Positions 43,214 through 51,965 of a DNA stretch of 64,000 bases are shown here, piece after piece (position 1 is the stretch's first letter; every line of letters starts with the position of its first letter). The stretch spans positions 1 to 64,000 of the forward strand of contig JAVLUO010000004.1 in NCBI GenBank assembly GCA_031628995.1. The letters run 5' to 3'. Both the position numbers and the translations under genes were made by a program. The notes under the pieces were generated by a model, which had not been told where the DNA came from, made no database searches, and saw only the letters and a program-made list of their open reading frames with translations. The DNA is from Bacillota bacterium LX-D (GTDB lineage Bacteria; Bacillota; DUOV01; Zhaonellaceae).

Positions 43214-44416
43214 GTGAAAGTATTAGTAATTAATAGCGGCAGTTCTTCCATTAAGTATCAATTATTTGATATGACAGACGAAGGTGTGTTAGCTAAAGGA
43301 TTAGTAGAGAGAATTGGCATTGAAGGCTCCATGTTAACACACACTCCAGCTAACAGTGATAAAGTTGTTATTAAGCAGGACATTCCTGATCACAGTATTG
43401 GAATTAAATTAGTATTGGATGCATTAATCAGCTCAAGATACGGTGTAATCAAGAGTATGGATGAAATTTCCGCTGTAGGACACAGAATAGTTCAAGGGGG
43501 AAGCATCTTCCCTAAATCAGCTTATGTTAATGAAAAAACTAAAGAAGGCATTAAAGAATTATTTACCCTGGGGCCACTACATAACCCACCTGCTTACACA
43601 GGTATTGAAGCTTGTGAAAAGGTGCTGCCTGGTGTACCTATGGTAGCTGTTTTTGATACCTCTTTCCATCAAACTATGCCCAGCAAAGCATTTATGTATA
43701 GTTTACCTTACGAATACTATGAAAAATATGCTATTAGAAGATACGGTGCACACGGAACATCCCATAAATATGTAGCTTATCGTGCAGCAGAATTAGCTGG
43801 CGAGCCAATTGAAAATTTAAAAATTGTTACCTGTCATTTAGGTAATGGTTCTAGTATTACTGCAGTCGATGGAGGAAAATCCGTTGATACAAGTATGGGT
43901 CTAACTCCATTGGCTGGAGTTACAATGGGCACAAGATGTGGTGATATTGACCCGGCAATTGTACCTTTCATTATGGAAAAAGAAGGTTTAACACCGAAAG
44001 AAATGGATACAATTATGAATAAGAAAAGCGGTGTTTTAGCCCTTTCTGGAGTTTCAAGTGACTTCCGTGATATTGAAGGTTCAGCTAATGAAGGCAATGA
44101 GCGTTCCAAGCTTGCTTTAGAGAAATTTGCTTATGATGTTAAAAAATACATTGGAGCATATAGTGCAGCTTTAAATGGCTTGGATATTTTAGTATTTACT
44201 GCAGGTTTGGGCGAAGATTCTTACACCATGAGAGAATCTATTTGCAAGGATTTAGATTTCTTAGGAATTAAAATTGATGTAGATAAGAATAAAGTACGAG
44301 GCCAGGAAGTAGAGGTTACTGCACCTGGATCCAAAGTTCGTGTTTTTGTAATTCCTACAAATGAAGAAGTAGTTATTGCTAGAGAAACAAAGGAAATCGT
44401 TGAAAGCTTAAAGTAA
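43214..44416 (+). CDS. ackA: Acetate kinase
   Basis: A 400-residue enzyme that forms ATP from acetyl phosphate in fermentative metabolism. It begins VLVINSGSSSIKYQLFD (first ASKHA phosphate loop), with HRIVQGG, FDTSFHQTMP carrying the catalytic Asp, RYGAHGTSHKYV, and HLGNGSSITAV. AAGGAGG precedes GTG 43214. No pta gene is adjacent, so the phosphotransacetylase must be elsewhere. Confidence 0.97.
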   Translation: MKVLVINSGSSSIKYQLFDMTDEGVLAKGLVERIGIEGSMLTHTPANSDKVVIKQDIPDHSIGIKLVLDALISSRYGVIKSMDEISAVGHRIVQGGSIFPKSAYVNEKTKEGIKELFTLGPLHNPPAYTGIEACEKVLPGVPMVAVFDTSFHQTMPSKAFMYSLPYEYYEKYAIRRYGAHGTSHKYVAYRAAELAGEPIENLKIVTCHLGNGSSITAVDGGKSVDTSMGLTPLAGVTMGTRCGDIDPAIVPFIMEKEGLTPKEMDTIMNKKSGVLALSGVSSDFRDIEGSANEGNERSKLALEKFAYDVKKYIGAYSAALNGLDILVFTAGLGEDSYTMRESICKDLDFLGIKIDVDKNKVRGQEVEVTAPGSKVRVFVIPTNEEVVIARETKEIVESLK

Positions 44417-44422
44417 ATTTTC

Positions 44423-44452
44423 TTGACAGATAGCTGTAAGTATTTGTATAAT
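44423..44452 (+). promoter_or_regulatory. Promoter of the DUF177-rpmF operon
   Basis: TTGACA (44423-44428), 18 bases, TATAAT (44447-44452). Both hexamers are perfect. Leader length to the DUF177 start is about 30 bases. Confidence 0.78.
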
Positions 44453-44490
44453 AACTTTTAGGTTTTCCCAAAATAGAGCAGGTGGATAAA

Positions 44491-45009
44491 ATGATTATTG
44501 ATTTAGCTAAGCTTCGTGCTCAGCCTGAGGGTAGTAAAGAGTTTAGAATGGAAAAAGAATTTGAGCCTATATCCTGGGCTGATGAAGTATTGACTTTTCT
44601 TGCTCCGGTTCAAGTAGACTTTGTAGCCACTTATAATAATAAAGTGCTACATGTAGAGGGACAAGTTCAGGCTAAATTGAATTTTACTTGTTCTCGTTGT
44701 TTACAGCCTTTTATTAAGGAATTTAATACTAAAATAGCAGCAGAGTTTCGACCTAAGGTAAGACGGGAAGAGGAAGTAGATGCGGAAAATGTGTATTATT
44801 ATTCCGGAGACCTGGTGGACTTAACAGATGCTATTTTGGAGAATATTTTGCTAGAGTTGCCTATGAAGGCAATATGCACTGAAAACTGCTTGGGTTTATG
44901 TATGAAATGTGGGAAAAACTTAAATGAGGGTCCATGTACATGTTCAACCCAAGAAATAGACCCCCGGTTACAAGAATTACAAAAGTTCTTTAGTCAGGAA
45001 AGGAGTTGA
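44491..45009 (+). CDS. DUF177 (YceD-like) protein
   Basis: A 172-residue protein with four cysteines in two C-x2-C pairs (TCSRC and a later CLGLCMKCGKN region) that probably bind zinc. YceD/DUF177 proteins are almost always encoded directly before rpmF, as here, and in plants and bacteria have been linked to 23S rRNA accumulation. ATG 44491 follows GCAGGTGG; the frame's GTG at 44482 overlaps that site. Confidence 0.86.
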   Translation: MIIDLAKLRAQPEGSKEFRMEKEFEPISWADEVLTFLAPVQVDFVATYNNKVLHVEGQVQAKLNFTCSRCLQPFIKEFNTKIAAEFRPKVRREEEVDAENVYYYSGDLVDLTDAILENILLELPMKAICTENCLGLCMKCGKNLNEGPCTCSTQEIDPRLQELQKFFSQERS

Positions 45010-45014
45010 AATAA

Positions 45015-45200
45015 ATGGGTGTACCAAAAAGGAGACATTCTAAAGCAAGAAAAAATATGCGCCGTTCAATTTGGGCTCAAATGGAAGCACCTGGATTAAC
45101 TGTTTGTCCTCAATGCCATGAATTTAAACAGCCTCACCGTGTTTGTCCGTCATGTGGTTATTATAAAAATAGAACCGTTGTTGAGTCGGCTGCAGAGTAA
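45015..45200 (+). CDS. rpmF: Large ribosomal subunit protein bL32
   Basis: A 61-residue 50S protein. VPKRRHSKARKNMRRS is the conserved N terminus and the C-x2-C ... C-x2-C zinc form follows (CPQCHEF, CPSCGYY). AGGAG precedes ATG 45015, five bases after DUF177. Confidence 0.97.
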   Translation: MGVPKRRHSKARKNMRRSIWAQMEAPGLTVCPQCHEFKQPHRVCPSCGYYKNRTVVESAAE

Positions 45201-45237
45201 AATTAATATTACAAATAAATTACAACAAACTTAAAAT

Positions 45238-45318
45238 AAAAAGCTATTGTACCCTAAGGACTATACACAGAGGTTTTAACGATTATGTATAGTTTTTAGG
45301 TATAATAGCTTTTTGCTA
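45238..45318 (+). terminator. Unusually long terminator hairpin after rpmF
   Basis: AAAAAGCTATTGTACC (45238-45253) pairs with GGTATAATAGCTTTTT (45299-45314); inside, GGACTATACA pairs with TGTATAGTTTTT. The stem spans about 80 bases and ends in Ts, much longer than other terminators in the window. Confidence 0.72.
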
Positions 45319-45337
45319 TTTTTTGGGAAGTAACACC

Positions 45338-45366
45338 TTGCATAAATTTAGCACCTAGTTTATACT
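45338..45366 (+). promoter_or_regulatory. fapR operon promoter
   Basis: TTGCAT (45338-45343), 17 bases, TATACT (45361-45366). A FapR-like site lies in the spacer and another just after the start point. Confidence 0.72.
45348..45364 (+). promoter_or_regulatory. Weak FapR-like site in the fapR promoter spacer
   Basis: TTAGCACCTAGTTTATA shares about 10 of 17 positions with the FapR consensus TTAGTACCTGATACTAA, mostly in the left half. It would overlap the promoter, but the right half is poor. Confidence 0.35.
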
Positions 45367-45382
45367 GTTTTGTAAGTAGGTA

Positions 45383-45399
45383 TTAATATCTACTACTAA
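45383..45399 (+). promoter_or_regulatory. FapR operator in the fapR leader
   Basis: TTAATATCTACTACTAA matches 13 of 17 bases of the FapR consensus TTAGTACCTGATACTAA. It sits about 17-33 bases after the promoter and before the ATG at 45419, the usual autoregulatory position. Confidence 0.6.
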
Positions 45400-45418
45400 G
45401 TAAGGGAAGGACTAGCAA

Positions 45419-45991
45419 ATGCGGCTGATTAGGAGCAAAGAAGAACGACAGTCTCTTTTAGCTGAATATATAAATACAATGCCTTTCGCTACAGATGAAG
45501 AGTTAGCCGAAAAATTTCAGGTTAGTATCCAAACTATTAGGCTAGATCGATTGGCTTTAGGGATACCTCAAGTTAGGGAAAGAATGAAATCTGTTGCTAA
45601 GGAAGTATATCAACCTTTACGGTCTTTGCAAAAGGGCGAATTAGTGGGAGATCTGATTGAAGTAAGGCTAGGCGACAGCGGAATTTCTATTCTAGATGTT
45701 AATGAAGCCATGGTTTTAGAAAAGACGAAAATAGCTAGAGGGCATTATTTATTTGCGCAAGCTAATACTTTAGCTATAGCTATCATTGATGCTCCTGTAG
45801 TGCTGACAGGCAGTGCTCGAGTTCGTTTTAAAAGACCTGTATTCTTAGGAGAAAGAATAATTGCTAAGGCTAAAGTTAAAGTTCAGCGTTCCACTAAATT
45901 ATTGGTAGAAATTCAATCAACGGTGGACAAAGAAGTAGTCTTTAAAGGACAATTTATTGTATCTGCCCTGAAGCCTAAAAGGGAGGAGTAG
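45419..45991 (+). CDS. fapR: Fatty acid and phospholipid biosynthesis repressor FapR
   Basis: A 190-residue repressor released from DNA by malonyl-CoA. The N-terminal helix-turn-helix covers about residues 20-55 (TDEELAEKFQVSIQTIRLDR) and the C-terminal hot-dog effector domain follows, with the DVNEAMV region and the FAQANTLAIAIIDA strand. It leads its own regulon here, followed by plsX six bases downstream. FapR is typical of Firmicutes. Confidence 0.94.
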   Translation: MRLIRSKEERQSLLAEYINTMPFATDEELAEKFQVSIQTIRLDRLALGIPQVRERMKSVAKEVYQPLRSLQKGELVGDLIEVRLGDSGISILDVNEAMVLEKTKIARGHYLFAQANTLAIAIIDAPVVLTGSARVRFKRPVFLGERIIAKAKVKVQRSTKLLVEIQSTVDKEVVFKGQFIVSALKPKREE

Positions 45992-45997
45992 TTTTAG

Positions 45998-47002
45998 ATG
46001 CGTTTAGCAATTGATGCTATGGGTGGTGACCATGCGCCACAACAAATAGTAGAAGGAGCAGTTAAAGCTGCTAAAGAAAAGCCTAGTCTAGAAATTATTC
46101 TCGTGGGACAAGAAGCTGTTTTGAAAAAAGAATTACAGCAACATACTACTTTAAATAATATTAGTATTTGTCCAGCTAATGAAGTTATTACTATGGAAGA
46201 AGAGCCGGCTCTCGCAGTGCGAAGTAAAAAGGATGCTTCCATAGTTGTGGCTACTAAACTGGTAAAAGATAAGGAAGCAGATGCTATTATTTCTGCTGGA
46301 AGTACAGGTGCCCAGATGGCCAGCGCTCTTTTGGGTTTGGGAAGAATAAAAGGGATAGCACGGCCTGCAATAGCAACAGTATTTCCAACTTTAAAAGGCG
46401 GAAAGTTAGTTTTAGATGTTGGGGCTAATAGTGACTGTAAACCTATACATTTGGTACAATTTGCCCACATGGGTAGTATTTATGCTGAAAAACTACTTCA
46501 GATTTCAAATCCAAAAGTTGGCTTATTAAATATAGGCTCAGAGGAAAAAAAAGGAAATGAGCTAACTCAAGAAACATATCATCTGTTAAAGAGAGAACAG
46601 AATCTTAATTTTATAGGTAATATTGAACCAAGGTATATTCCTTTAGGTGAAGCAGATGTAATAGTTTGTGACGGATTTGTTGGTAATGCTATTTTAAAAT
46701 TTGCAGAAGGACTAAGTAGTTTTTTATTTAAGCTAATAAAACAGGAATTAACAAAAAATTTTACAAGGAGAATTGGTGCGGCTCTTGTTAAATCTGGGTT
46801 TAAGGATATCAAGAATTCCCTAGATTATACGGAGTACGGGGGAGCTCCCTTACTCGGCGTAAATGGGGTTAGTATTATCTGCCATGGTAGTTCCAATGCT
46901 TACACCATAAAAAATGGTATTTTTGCTGCTGCTAGATGTGTAGAAAGCGACTTTGTTCGAAAGATAAGTGAAGTTATAGCATTGGAAGAGCAGAAAGGAT
47001 GA
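45998..47002 (+). CDS. plsX: Phosphate acyltransferase PlsX
   Basis: A 334-residue peripheral membrane enzyme that makes acyl-phosphate from acyl-ACP, the first step of phospholipid synthesis with PlsY. RLAIDAMGGDHAPQ start, SAGSTGAQMA, LDVGANSDCKP and DGFVGNAILK are family blocks. GGGAGGAG precedes ATG 45998. The stop overlaps the beginning of fabH. Confidence 0.96.
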   Translation: MRLAIDAMGGDHAPQQIVEGAVKAAKEKPSLEIILVGQEAVLKKELQQHTTLNNISICPANEVITMEEEPALAVRSKKDASIVVATKLVKDKEADAIISAGSTGAQMASALLGLGRIKGIARPAIATVFPTLKGGKLVLDVGANSDCKPIHLVQFAHMGSIYAEKLLQISNPKVGLLNIGSEEKKGNELTQETYHLLKREQNLNFIGNIEPRYIPLGEADVIVCDGFVGNAILKFAEGLSSFLFKLIKQELTKNFTRRIGAALVKSGFKDIKNSLDYTEYGGAPLLGVNGVSIICHGSSNAYTIKNGIFAAARCVESDFVRKISEVIALEEQKG

Positions 47003-47007
47003 GACCA

Positions 47008-48003
47008 ATGGAAAGTATCCAAGGAATAACTATCATCGGAACTGGTTCATCTGTTCCTGAAAAGGTATTGACAAACGATGAATTAGCACAGAAAGTAGAA
47101 ACCAACGACGAATGGATTAGAACCCGTACAGGGATTTGTGAACGAAGAATTGCCGACCAATATACAGCTACCTCAGATTTATGTGTATCTGCAGCCCAAA
47201 AAGCAATTGCCGATGCGGCAATTAGTCCTGAGGAAATAGATTTAATCATTGTAGCTACTATTACTCCTGATAGAATTTTTCCCTCTACAGCATGCTTTGT
47301 ACAAGAAAGAATTGGCGCTAAAAAGGCTAGTGCCTTTGATCTTTCTGCTGCTTGCAGCGGCTTTATTTATGCATTATCTGTTGCCAGTCAATTTATTGCA
47401 ACTAGCTTTTATAAGACAGTCTTAGTTATCGGCGCGGAAACCCTTAGCAAAATCGTAGATTGGGAAGATCGTTCAACTTGTATACTTTTTGGTGATGGAG
47501 CAGGTGCCGCTGTTTTAAGAAGCAATCCAATGGGCAAAGGTATTCTTTCGTTTTACTTGGGATCAGACGGATCAGGAGCTGAGCATTTGTTTATTCCAGC
47601 TGGCGGTTCACTAAAACCAGCAAGTATAGAAACTGTTACCAATAGAGAGCACTATATTAGAATGAATGGCAATGAAGTATTTAAGTTTGCTGTAAAAATA
47701 ATGAGTGAAGCATCCTTAAAAGTACTTGAAAAATGTGGGAAGACAAAAGATGATTTAGACTTCTTAATTCCACACCAGGCCAATATTAGAATAATCGAAG
47801 CAGCAAGAAAAAGGCTGAATTTACCACCGGAAAAAGTATATGTTAATTTAGACCGCTACGGTAATATTTCCGCTGGGTCTATACCTGTAGCATTAGACGA
47901 AGCTGTTAAAGAAGGAAAGATTAATAAGGGTGACTTAGTTTTATTAGTTGCGTTTGGGGCAGGGCTAACCTGGGGAGCCTGTGTTCTGGAATGGAACAAA
48001 TAG
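47008..48003 (+). CDS. fabH: Beta-ketoacyl-ACP synthase III FabH
   Basis: A 331-residue condensing enzyme that starts fatty acid chains from acyl-CoA and malonyl-ACP. The triad is Cys116 (DLSAACSGF), His in IPHQAN, and Asn in YGNISAGS. The frame opens at ATG 46999, but AAAGGATGAG gives better spacing to ATG 47008, matching the family start. It overlaps the end of plsX only if the upstream start is used. Confidence 0.96.
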   Translation: MESIQGITIIGTGSSVPEKVLTNDELAQKVETNDEWIRTRTGICERRIADQYTATSDLCVSAAQKAIADAAISPEEIDLIIVATITPDRIFPSTACFVQERIGAKKASAFDLSAACSGFIYALSVASQFIATSFYKTVLVIGAETLSKIVDWEDRSTCILFGDGAGAAVLRSNPMGKGILSFYLGSDGSGAEHLFIPAGGSLKPASIETVTNREHYIRMNGNEVFKFAVKIMSEASLKVLEKCGKTKDDLDFLIPHQANIRIIEAARKRLNLPPEKVYVNLDRYGNISAGSIPVALDEAVKEGKINKGDLVLLVAFGAGLTWGACVLEWNK

Positions 48004-48014
48004 GAGGTTCGTAA

Positions 48015-48968
48015 ATGCTAAAAACTGATCTATGTAATTTATTAAACATTAAATATCCTATTATTCAGGGAGGTATGGCCTGGGTTGCCACGGGGGAACT
48101 GGCTGCTGCAGTTTCTGCTGCTGGGGGACTAGGAATTATTGGAGCTGGGTCAGCACCTCCGGATATTGTACGACAGGAAATTTCTAAAGTACAGGCGGCT
48201 ACGGATAAACCTTTTGGAGTTAATGTGTATTACTTATCTCCCTATGTAGATGAATTAGTTAATTTGGTTACGGAAATGAAAGTTCCCGTTGTTACTACTG
48301 GTGCTGGAAACCCTGGCAAACATATTGCACAGTTTAAAGAAGCCGGAACCATAGTTTTACCAGTGGTTTCTTCAGTGGCTTTAGCCAAAAGACTTGCTAG
48401 ACTTGGAGTAGATGGATTTATTGCTGAGGGAATGGAATGCGGTGGCCATGTGGGAGAGTTGACTACTATGGCATTAGTTCCGCAAATTGTTGACGCAGTA
48501 GAATTACCTGTAGTTGCAGCAGGAGGCATAGCCGATGGCAGGGGGTTAGTTGCTGCTTTAGCTTTAGGAGCTTGCGGTGTTCAAATAGGTACTCGTTTTA
48601 TTTGTGCTACCGAATGTACAGTACATCCAAATTATAAAAGGGCTGTATTAGAAGCTAAAGACAGAGATACGGTTTTAACAGGGTTACCTGGTCATGAAGT
48701 TCGAGTATTAAAGAACAAATTGACTAGAAAATTTGATGAATTAATTGCCAATCATGGCGATATAAGTTCAATTAATGAATTGGGTATAGGTAAATTAAGA
48801 TTGGCGGCAATTGAAGGAGATGTAGATGAAGGTTCTGTTATGGCTGGCCAAGTAGCAGCTATGGTCAAGGGGTTGAAGCCGGCAGCAGAAATTATTACGG
48901 AAGTTGTCTCAGAAGCACAGTTATTACTTCAAAAACTATCAGATTATCTAGGAGGTACAAATGCCTAA
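48015..48968 (+). CDS. fabK: Enoyl-ACP reductase II FabK
   Basis: A 317-residue FMN enzyme that reduces the enoyl-ACP in each elongation cycle, the triclosan-resistant replacement for Fab[13 protein letters not shown] start, EGMECGGHVG, and AAGGIADGRG with GVQIGTRF mark the FMN barrel; the C terminus is the FabK-type cap. It overlaps fabD by eight bases. It is the only clear enoyl reductase in the operon apart from the related gene after acpP. Confidence 0.93.
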   Translation: MLKTDLCNLLNIKYPIIQGGMAWVATGELAAAVSAAGGLGIIGAGSAPPDIVRQEISKVQAATDKPFGVNVYYLSPYVDELVNLVTEMKVPVVTTGAGNPGKHIAQFKEAGTIVLPVVSSVALAKRLARLGVDGFIAEGMECGGHVGELTTMALVPQIVDAVELPVVAAGGIADGRGLVAALALGACGVQIGTRFICATECTVHPNYKRAVLEAKDRDTVLTGLPGHEVRVLKNKLTRKFDELIANHGDISSINELGIGKLRLAAIEGDVDEGSVMAGQVAAMVKGLKPAAEIITEVVSEAQLLLQKLSDYLGGTNA

Positions 48969-49899
48969 AATTGCTTTTTTATTTCCTGGGCAAGGCTCTC
49001 AGTATATAGGTATGTGCCAGGACTTAGAAAAAAATTATAAAATAGTTAAACAGGTTTTTGAAACTGCTAATGAAACTTTAGGGCAGGACCTTAAAAGGCT
49101 TTGCTTTGAGGGCCCTGAAGAAGATTTAAAAAAGACAGTCAATACTCAGCCTGCCCTTGTAACTGCCAGTGTGGCTTGTTTGCAAGTATTAAAAGCAGAA
49201 GGAATAAGTCCGCAGTTTGTTGCAGGTCACAGCTTAGGAGAATACTCTGCTTTAGTAGCAGCAGGCTGTATTAGCTTTGCAGATACAGTGAATTTAGTAC
49301 GCTGCCGTGGTGAATTAATGGAAAATGCTTTTCCGCAAGGGCAAGGCGGAATGGCGGCAATTATAGGTTTAAAGGCACAAGATGTTGAAGAAGTTTGCCG
49401 AAATGCTTCAGCTTATGGCCTAGTTCAACCTGCAAATTATAATGCACCGGGACAGACTGTAATCTCTGGAGAAAAAGAGGCTATTAAACAAGCCTTGATT
49501 TTGGCCCAAACTGCTGGAGCTAAAAAAACTGTTGAATTAGCAGTTAGCGGTCCTTTCCATTCAGAATTAATGGGTGGGGCAGCAGTAAAATTTGCTGAAG
49601 TACTTAAAAAAGTAACAATTAAAGATCCACAAATTCCAATTGTAGCTAATACCAATGCGCAGTTATTATCTGGGTCTGAGGAAATTTTAACTGCTTTAGT
49701 AAAACAACTGTCAGCTCCAGTACGCTGGGTTGAAACTATTGAAAAGTTACATAGTTGTGGAGTAGACACTTTTGTTGAGGTTGGCGCTGGAAAAGTTTTG
49801 TCGGGTTTGGTCAAAAAAATTGTCAGCGGAGTTACAATAACCAATGTCCAGGATATGGATAGCTTGCAAAAAACATTAAGTCTACTGAAAGGAGCGTAA
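48961..49899 (+). CDS. fabD: Malonyl-CoA:ACP transacylase FabD
   Basis: A 312-residue acyltransferase that loads malonyl groups on [16 protein letters not shown] start, nucleophile Ser91 in GHSLGEY, the [12 protein letters not shown] loop, and the catalytic His in SGPFHSELM. It begins inside fabK and ends four bases before fabG. Confidence 0.97.
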   Translation: MPKIAFLFPGQGSQYIGMCQDLEKNYKIVKQVFETANETLGQDLKRLCFEGPEEDLKKTVNTQPALVTASVACLQVLKAEGISPQFVAGHSLGEYSALVAAGCISFADTVNLVRCRGELMENAFPQGQGGMAAIIGLKAQDVEEVCRNASAYGLVQPANYNAPGQTVISGEKEAIKQALILAQTAGAKKTVELAVSGPFHSELMGGAAVKFAEVLKKVTIKDPQIPIVANTNAQLLSGSEEILTALVKQLSAPVRWVETIEKLHSCGVDTFVEVGAGKVLSGLVKKIVSGVTITNVQDMDSLQKTLSLLKGA

Positions 49900-49903
49900 G
49901 TTA

Positions 49904-50656
49904 ATGTCAGAAATGCTGCAAGATATGGTGGCTATTGTGACAGGAGGATCCCGTGGTATTGGAAGGGAAATATGCTTAACATTAGCCGAAGCAGGAGCGG
50001 ACATTGTAATTAACTTTATAGATGATGAAGACGAGGCTAAGGATCTAGTTAGAGAAATCAATGAACTTGGGCGTAAAGCTGTTTTAGTAGAAGGCAGTGT
50101 TGCTGAAGCTGCAACAGCTCAAACATTAGTTGAAACTGCTATTGAAAATTTTGGTAGAGTAGATATACTAGTAAATAATGCTGGTATTACAAGGGATAAT
50201 TTAATGTTAAGGTTAAAAGAAGAGGATTGGGATGCGGTATTAAACACTAATCTAAAAGGAATTTATCTTTGTTCGAAGGCTGTCTTAAAAACGATGATGA
50301 AACAACATTTTGGGCGTATTATAAATATTGCTTCCGTTGTTGGTCTAACTGGCAATGCTGGGCAAGCAAACTACGCTGCTGCTAAAGCAGGTGTTATAGG
50401 TTTAACAAAGTCACTTGCCAGAGAAGTAGCTAGCAGGCAGGTACTTGTTAATGCTGTAGCACCCGGCTATATTGAAACTAAGATGACAGAAAATTTGCCG
50501 CAGGCAATAAAAGATGATCTTATGCAAAGAATCCCATTGAATAGGTTAGGAAAACCAAAGGATGTGGCCAATGTGGTTGCCTTTTTGGCTTCACCGGCTG
50601 CCAGTTATATAACTGGACAAACAATAGTAGTTGACGGTGGCATGGTTATGCAGTAA
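49904..50656 (+). CDS. fabG: 3-oxoacyl-ACP reductase FabG
   Basis: A 250-residue NADPH-dependent short-chain dehydrogenase that reduces beta-ketoacyl-ACP. TGGSRGIG cofactor loop, NNAGIT, Ser in NIASVVG, and the YAAAK catalytic Tyr/Lys pair are all present. GGAGCG lies before ATG 49904. Confidence 0.96.
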   Translation: MSEMLQDMVAIVTGGSRGIGREICLTLAEAGADIVINFIDDEDEAKDLVREINELGRKAVLVEGSVAEAATAQTLVETAIENFGRVDILVNNAGITRDNLMLRLKEEDWDAVLNTNLKGIYLCSKAVLKTMMKQHFGRIINIASVVGLTGNAGQANYAAAKAGVIGLTKSLAREVASRQVLVNAVAPGYIETKMTENLPQAIKDDLMQRIPLNRLGKPKDVANVVAFLASPAASYITGQTIVVDGGMVMQ

Positions 50657-50692
50657 ATTGTTAATGTTATGGCTTGAGGGGAGGTGACATTA

Positions 50693-50923
50693 GTGGATAT
50701 TTTTGAAAAAATTAAAGGCATCATCGTAGACCAACTTAGCGTTGAAGAAGATGAAGTAACCATGGAGACTTCTTTTGAAGAATTAAATGCAGATTCCTTA
50801 GATGTAGTTGAGTTAATTATGGCTTTAGAAGAAGAGTTTAATTTAGAAATTCCAGATGAAGATGCTGAAAAGTTAACAACGGTTGGTTCTGCAGTTGATT
50901 ACGTAAAGGATAGAGTAAAATAG
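50693..50923 (+). CDS. acpP: Acyl carrier protein
   Basis: A 76-residue, strongly acidic carrier. Ser35 in [10 protein letters not shown] receives the phosphopantetheine arm. GGGGAGGTGA places the start at GTG 50693; the upstream GTG at 50684 lies inside the binding site. A terminator follows, but the second FabK-like gene, fabF and rnc continue close behind. Confidence 0.97.
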   Translation: MDIFEKIKGIIVDQLSVEEDEVTMETSFEELNADSLDVVELIMALEEEFNLEIPDEDAEKLTTVGSAVDYVKDRVK

Positions 50924-50937
50924 GTATTTTTAGAAGG

Positions 50938-50965
50938 TCCCGTAGCTTTATCTACGGGATTTTCT
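50938..50965 (+). terminator. Terminator after acpP
   Basis: TCCCGTAG-CTTTAT-CTACGGGA then TTTTCTT. It would end a highly expressed short fapR-acpP transcript and partly separate it from the downstream fabF genes. Confidence 0.82.
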
Positions 50966-51004
50966 TAAAAATATATGATTATATAAGAATGTAGGTGAAT
51001 ATTT

Positions 51005-51952
51005 TTGCAGCTTCCAGAGTTGAAGATTGGTAACCTAATAGCTAAAATCCCTATTATACAGGGGGGCATGGCTGTAAGAATTTCTACAGCTCGGCTTGCG
51101 GCTGCTGTTGCTAATGAAGGAGGAATTGGTATAATAGCAGCTACAGGAATGACTGTTGAAGAGCTTCGCCAGGAAATCCGCAAAGCAAGGGATTTAACAA
51201 ATGGTATAATCGGTATTAATGTGTTGTTTGCAGTAAGCCAATTCGCAAATTTAGTTAAAACTGCTATGGAAGAAAAAATTGACTTAGTTGTTTCAGGAGC
51301 TGGTTTTTCTAGAGATATATTTGGTTGGGGCAAAAAATTTAATGTGCCAGTATTATCTATGGTCTCTTCAGCTAAATTAGCCAGAATGGCTGAAAAATTA
51401 GGGGCTGCTGCTGTTGTAGTTGAAGGTGGGGAAGCCGGGGGTCATCTGGGGACTTTTGAGTCAATGCGCCAAATTTTGCCAGAAGTTAGAAAAGCGGTAG
51501 ATATTCCTGTAATTGGAGCAGGAGGAGTGTGCTCTGGAAAAGATATAGTAGAAGTACTTGCTCTGGGAGCTAATGGTGTGCAGATGGGAACGCGTTTTGC
51601 TGCCTCTGAAGAGTCAAATGCTGCTCCCTCTTTTAAAGAATTATATATTAAGGCCAAAGAAAAAGATGTCGTTTTAATCAAAAGCCCTGTGGGATTGCCA
51701 GGGCAAGCCATTAAAAATGATTTTATCGAAAAAATTGAAGCTGGAAGTACAGTTGTCAACAATTGTACTGTATGTTTAAAGCATTGTGATCATAGATTTT
51801 GTATTTTAAAAGCATTAAATAATGCCCAACAAGGTTTTTTACAGGAAGGGTTGGTTTTTGCAGGCCAGTGTGTGGCTAGAATTAAGGAAATCCTCCCAGT
51901 AAAAACAATTTTTAAAAATATACTGCAAGAAGTTGAATCCTTAACCTATTAA
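51005..51952 (+). CDS. FabK-like / nitronate monooxygenase family FMN protein
   Basis: A 315-residue FMN barrel enzyme related to, but distinct from, FabK at 48015. [13 protein letters not shown] start, [10 protein letters not shown] and [10 protein letters not shown] with GVQMGTRF match the nitronate monooxygenase/FabK family. Near residue 257 there is a cysteine cluster [13 protein letters not shown] (C-x2-C-x3-C-x4-C) absent from FabK, which could bind a metal or iron-sulfur centre. TTG 51005 follows AGGTGA. Its location between acpP and fabF suggests a lipid-related or isomerase role. Confidence 0.85.
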   Translation: MQLPELKIGNLIAKIPIIQGGMAVRISTARLAAAVANEGGIGIIAATGMTVEELRQEIRKARDLTNGIIGINVLFAVSQFANLVKTAMEEKIDLVVSGAGFSRDIFGWGKKFNVPVLSMVSSAKLARMAEKLGAAAVVVEGGEAGGHLGTFESMRQILPEVRKAVDIPVIGAGGVCSGKDIVEVLALGANGVQMGTRFAASEESNAAPSFKELYIKAKEKDVVLIKSPVGLPGQAIKNDFIEKIEAGSTVVNNCTVCLKHCDHRFCILKALNNAQQGFLQEGLVFAGQCVARIKEILPVKTIFKNILQEVESLTY

Positions 51953-51965
51953 GGGGGTAAAAAAG

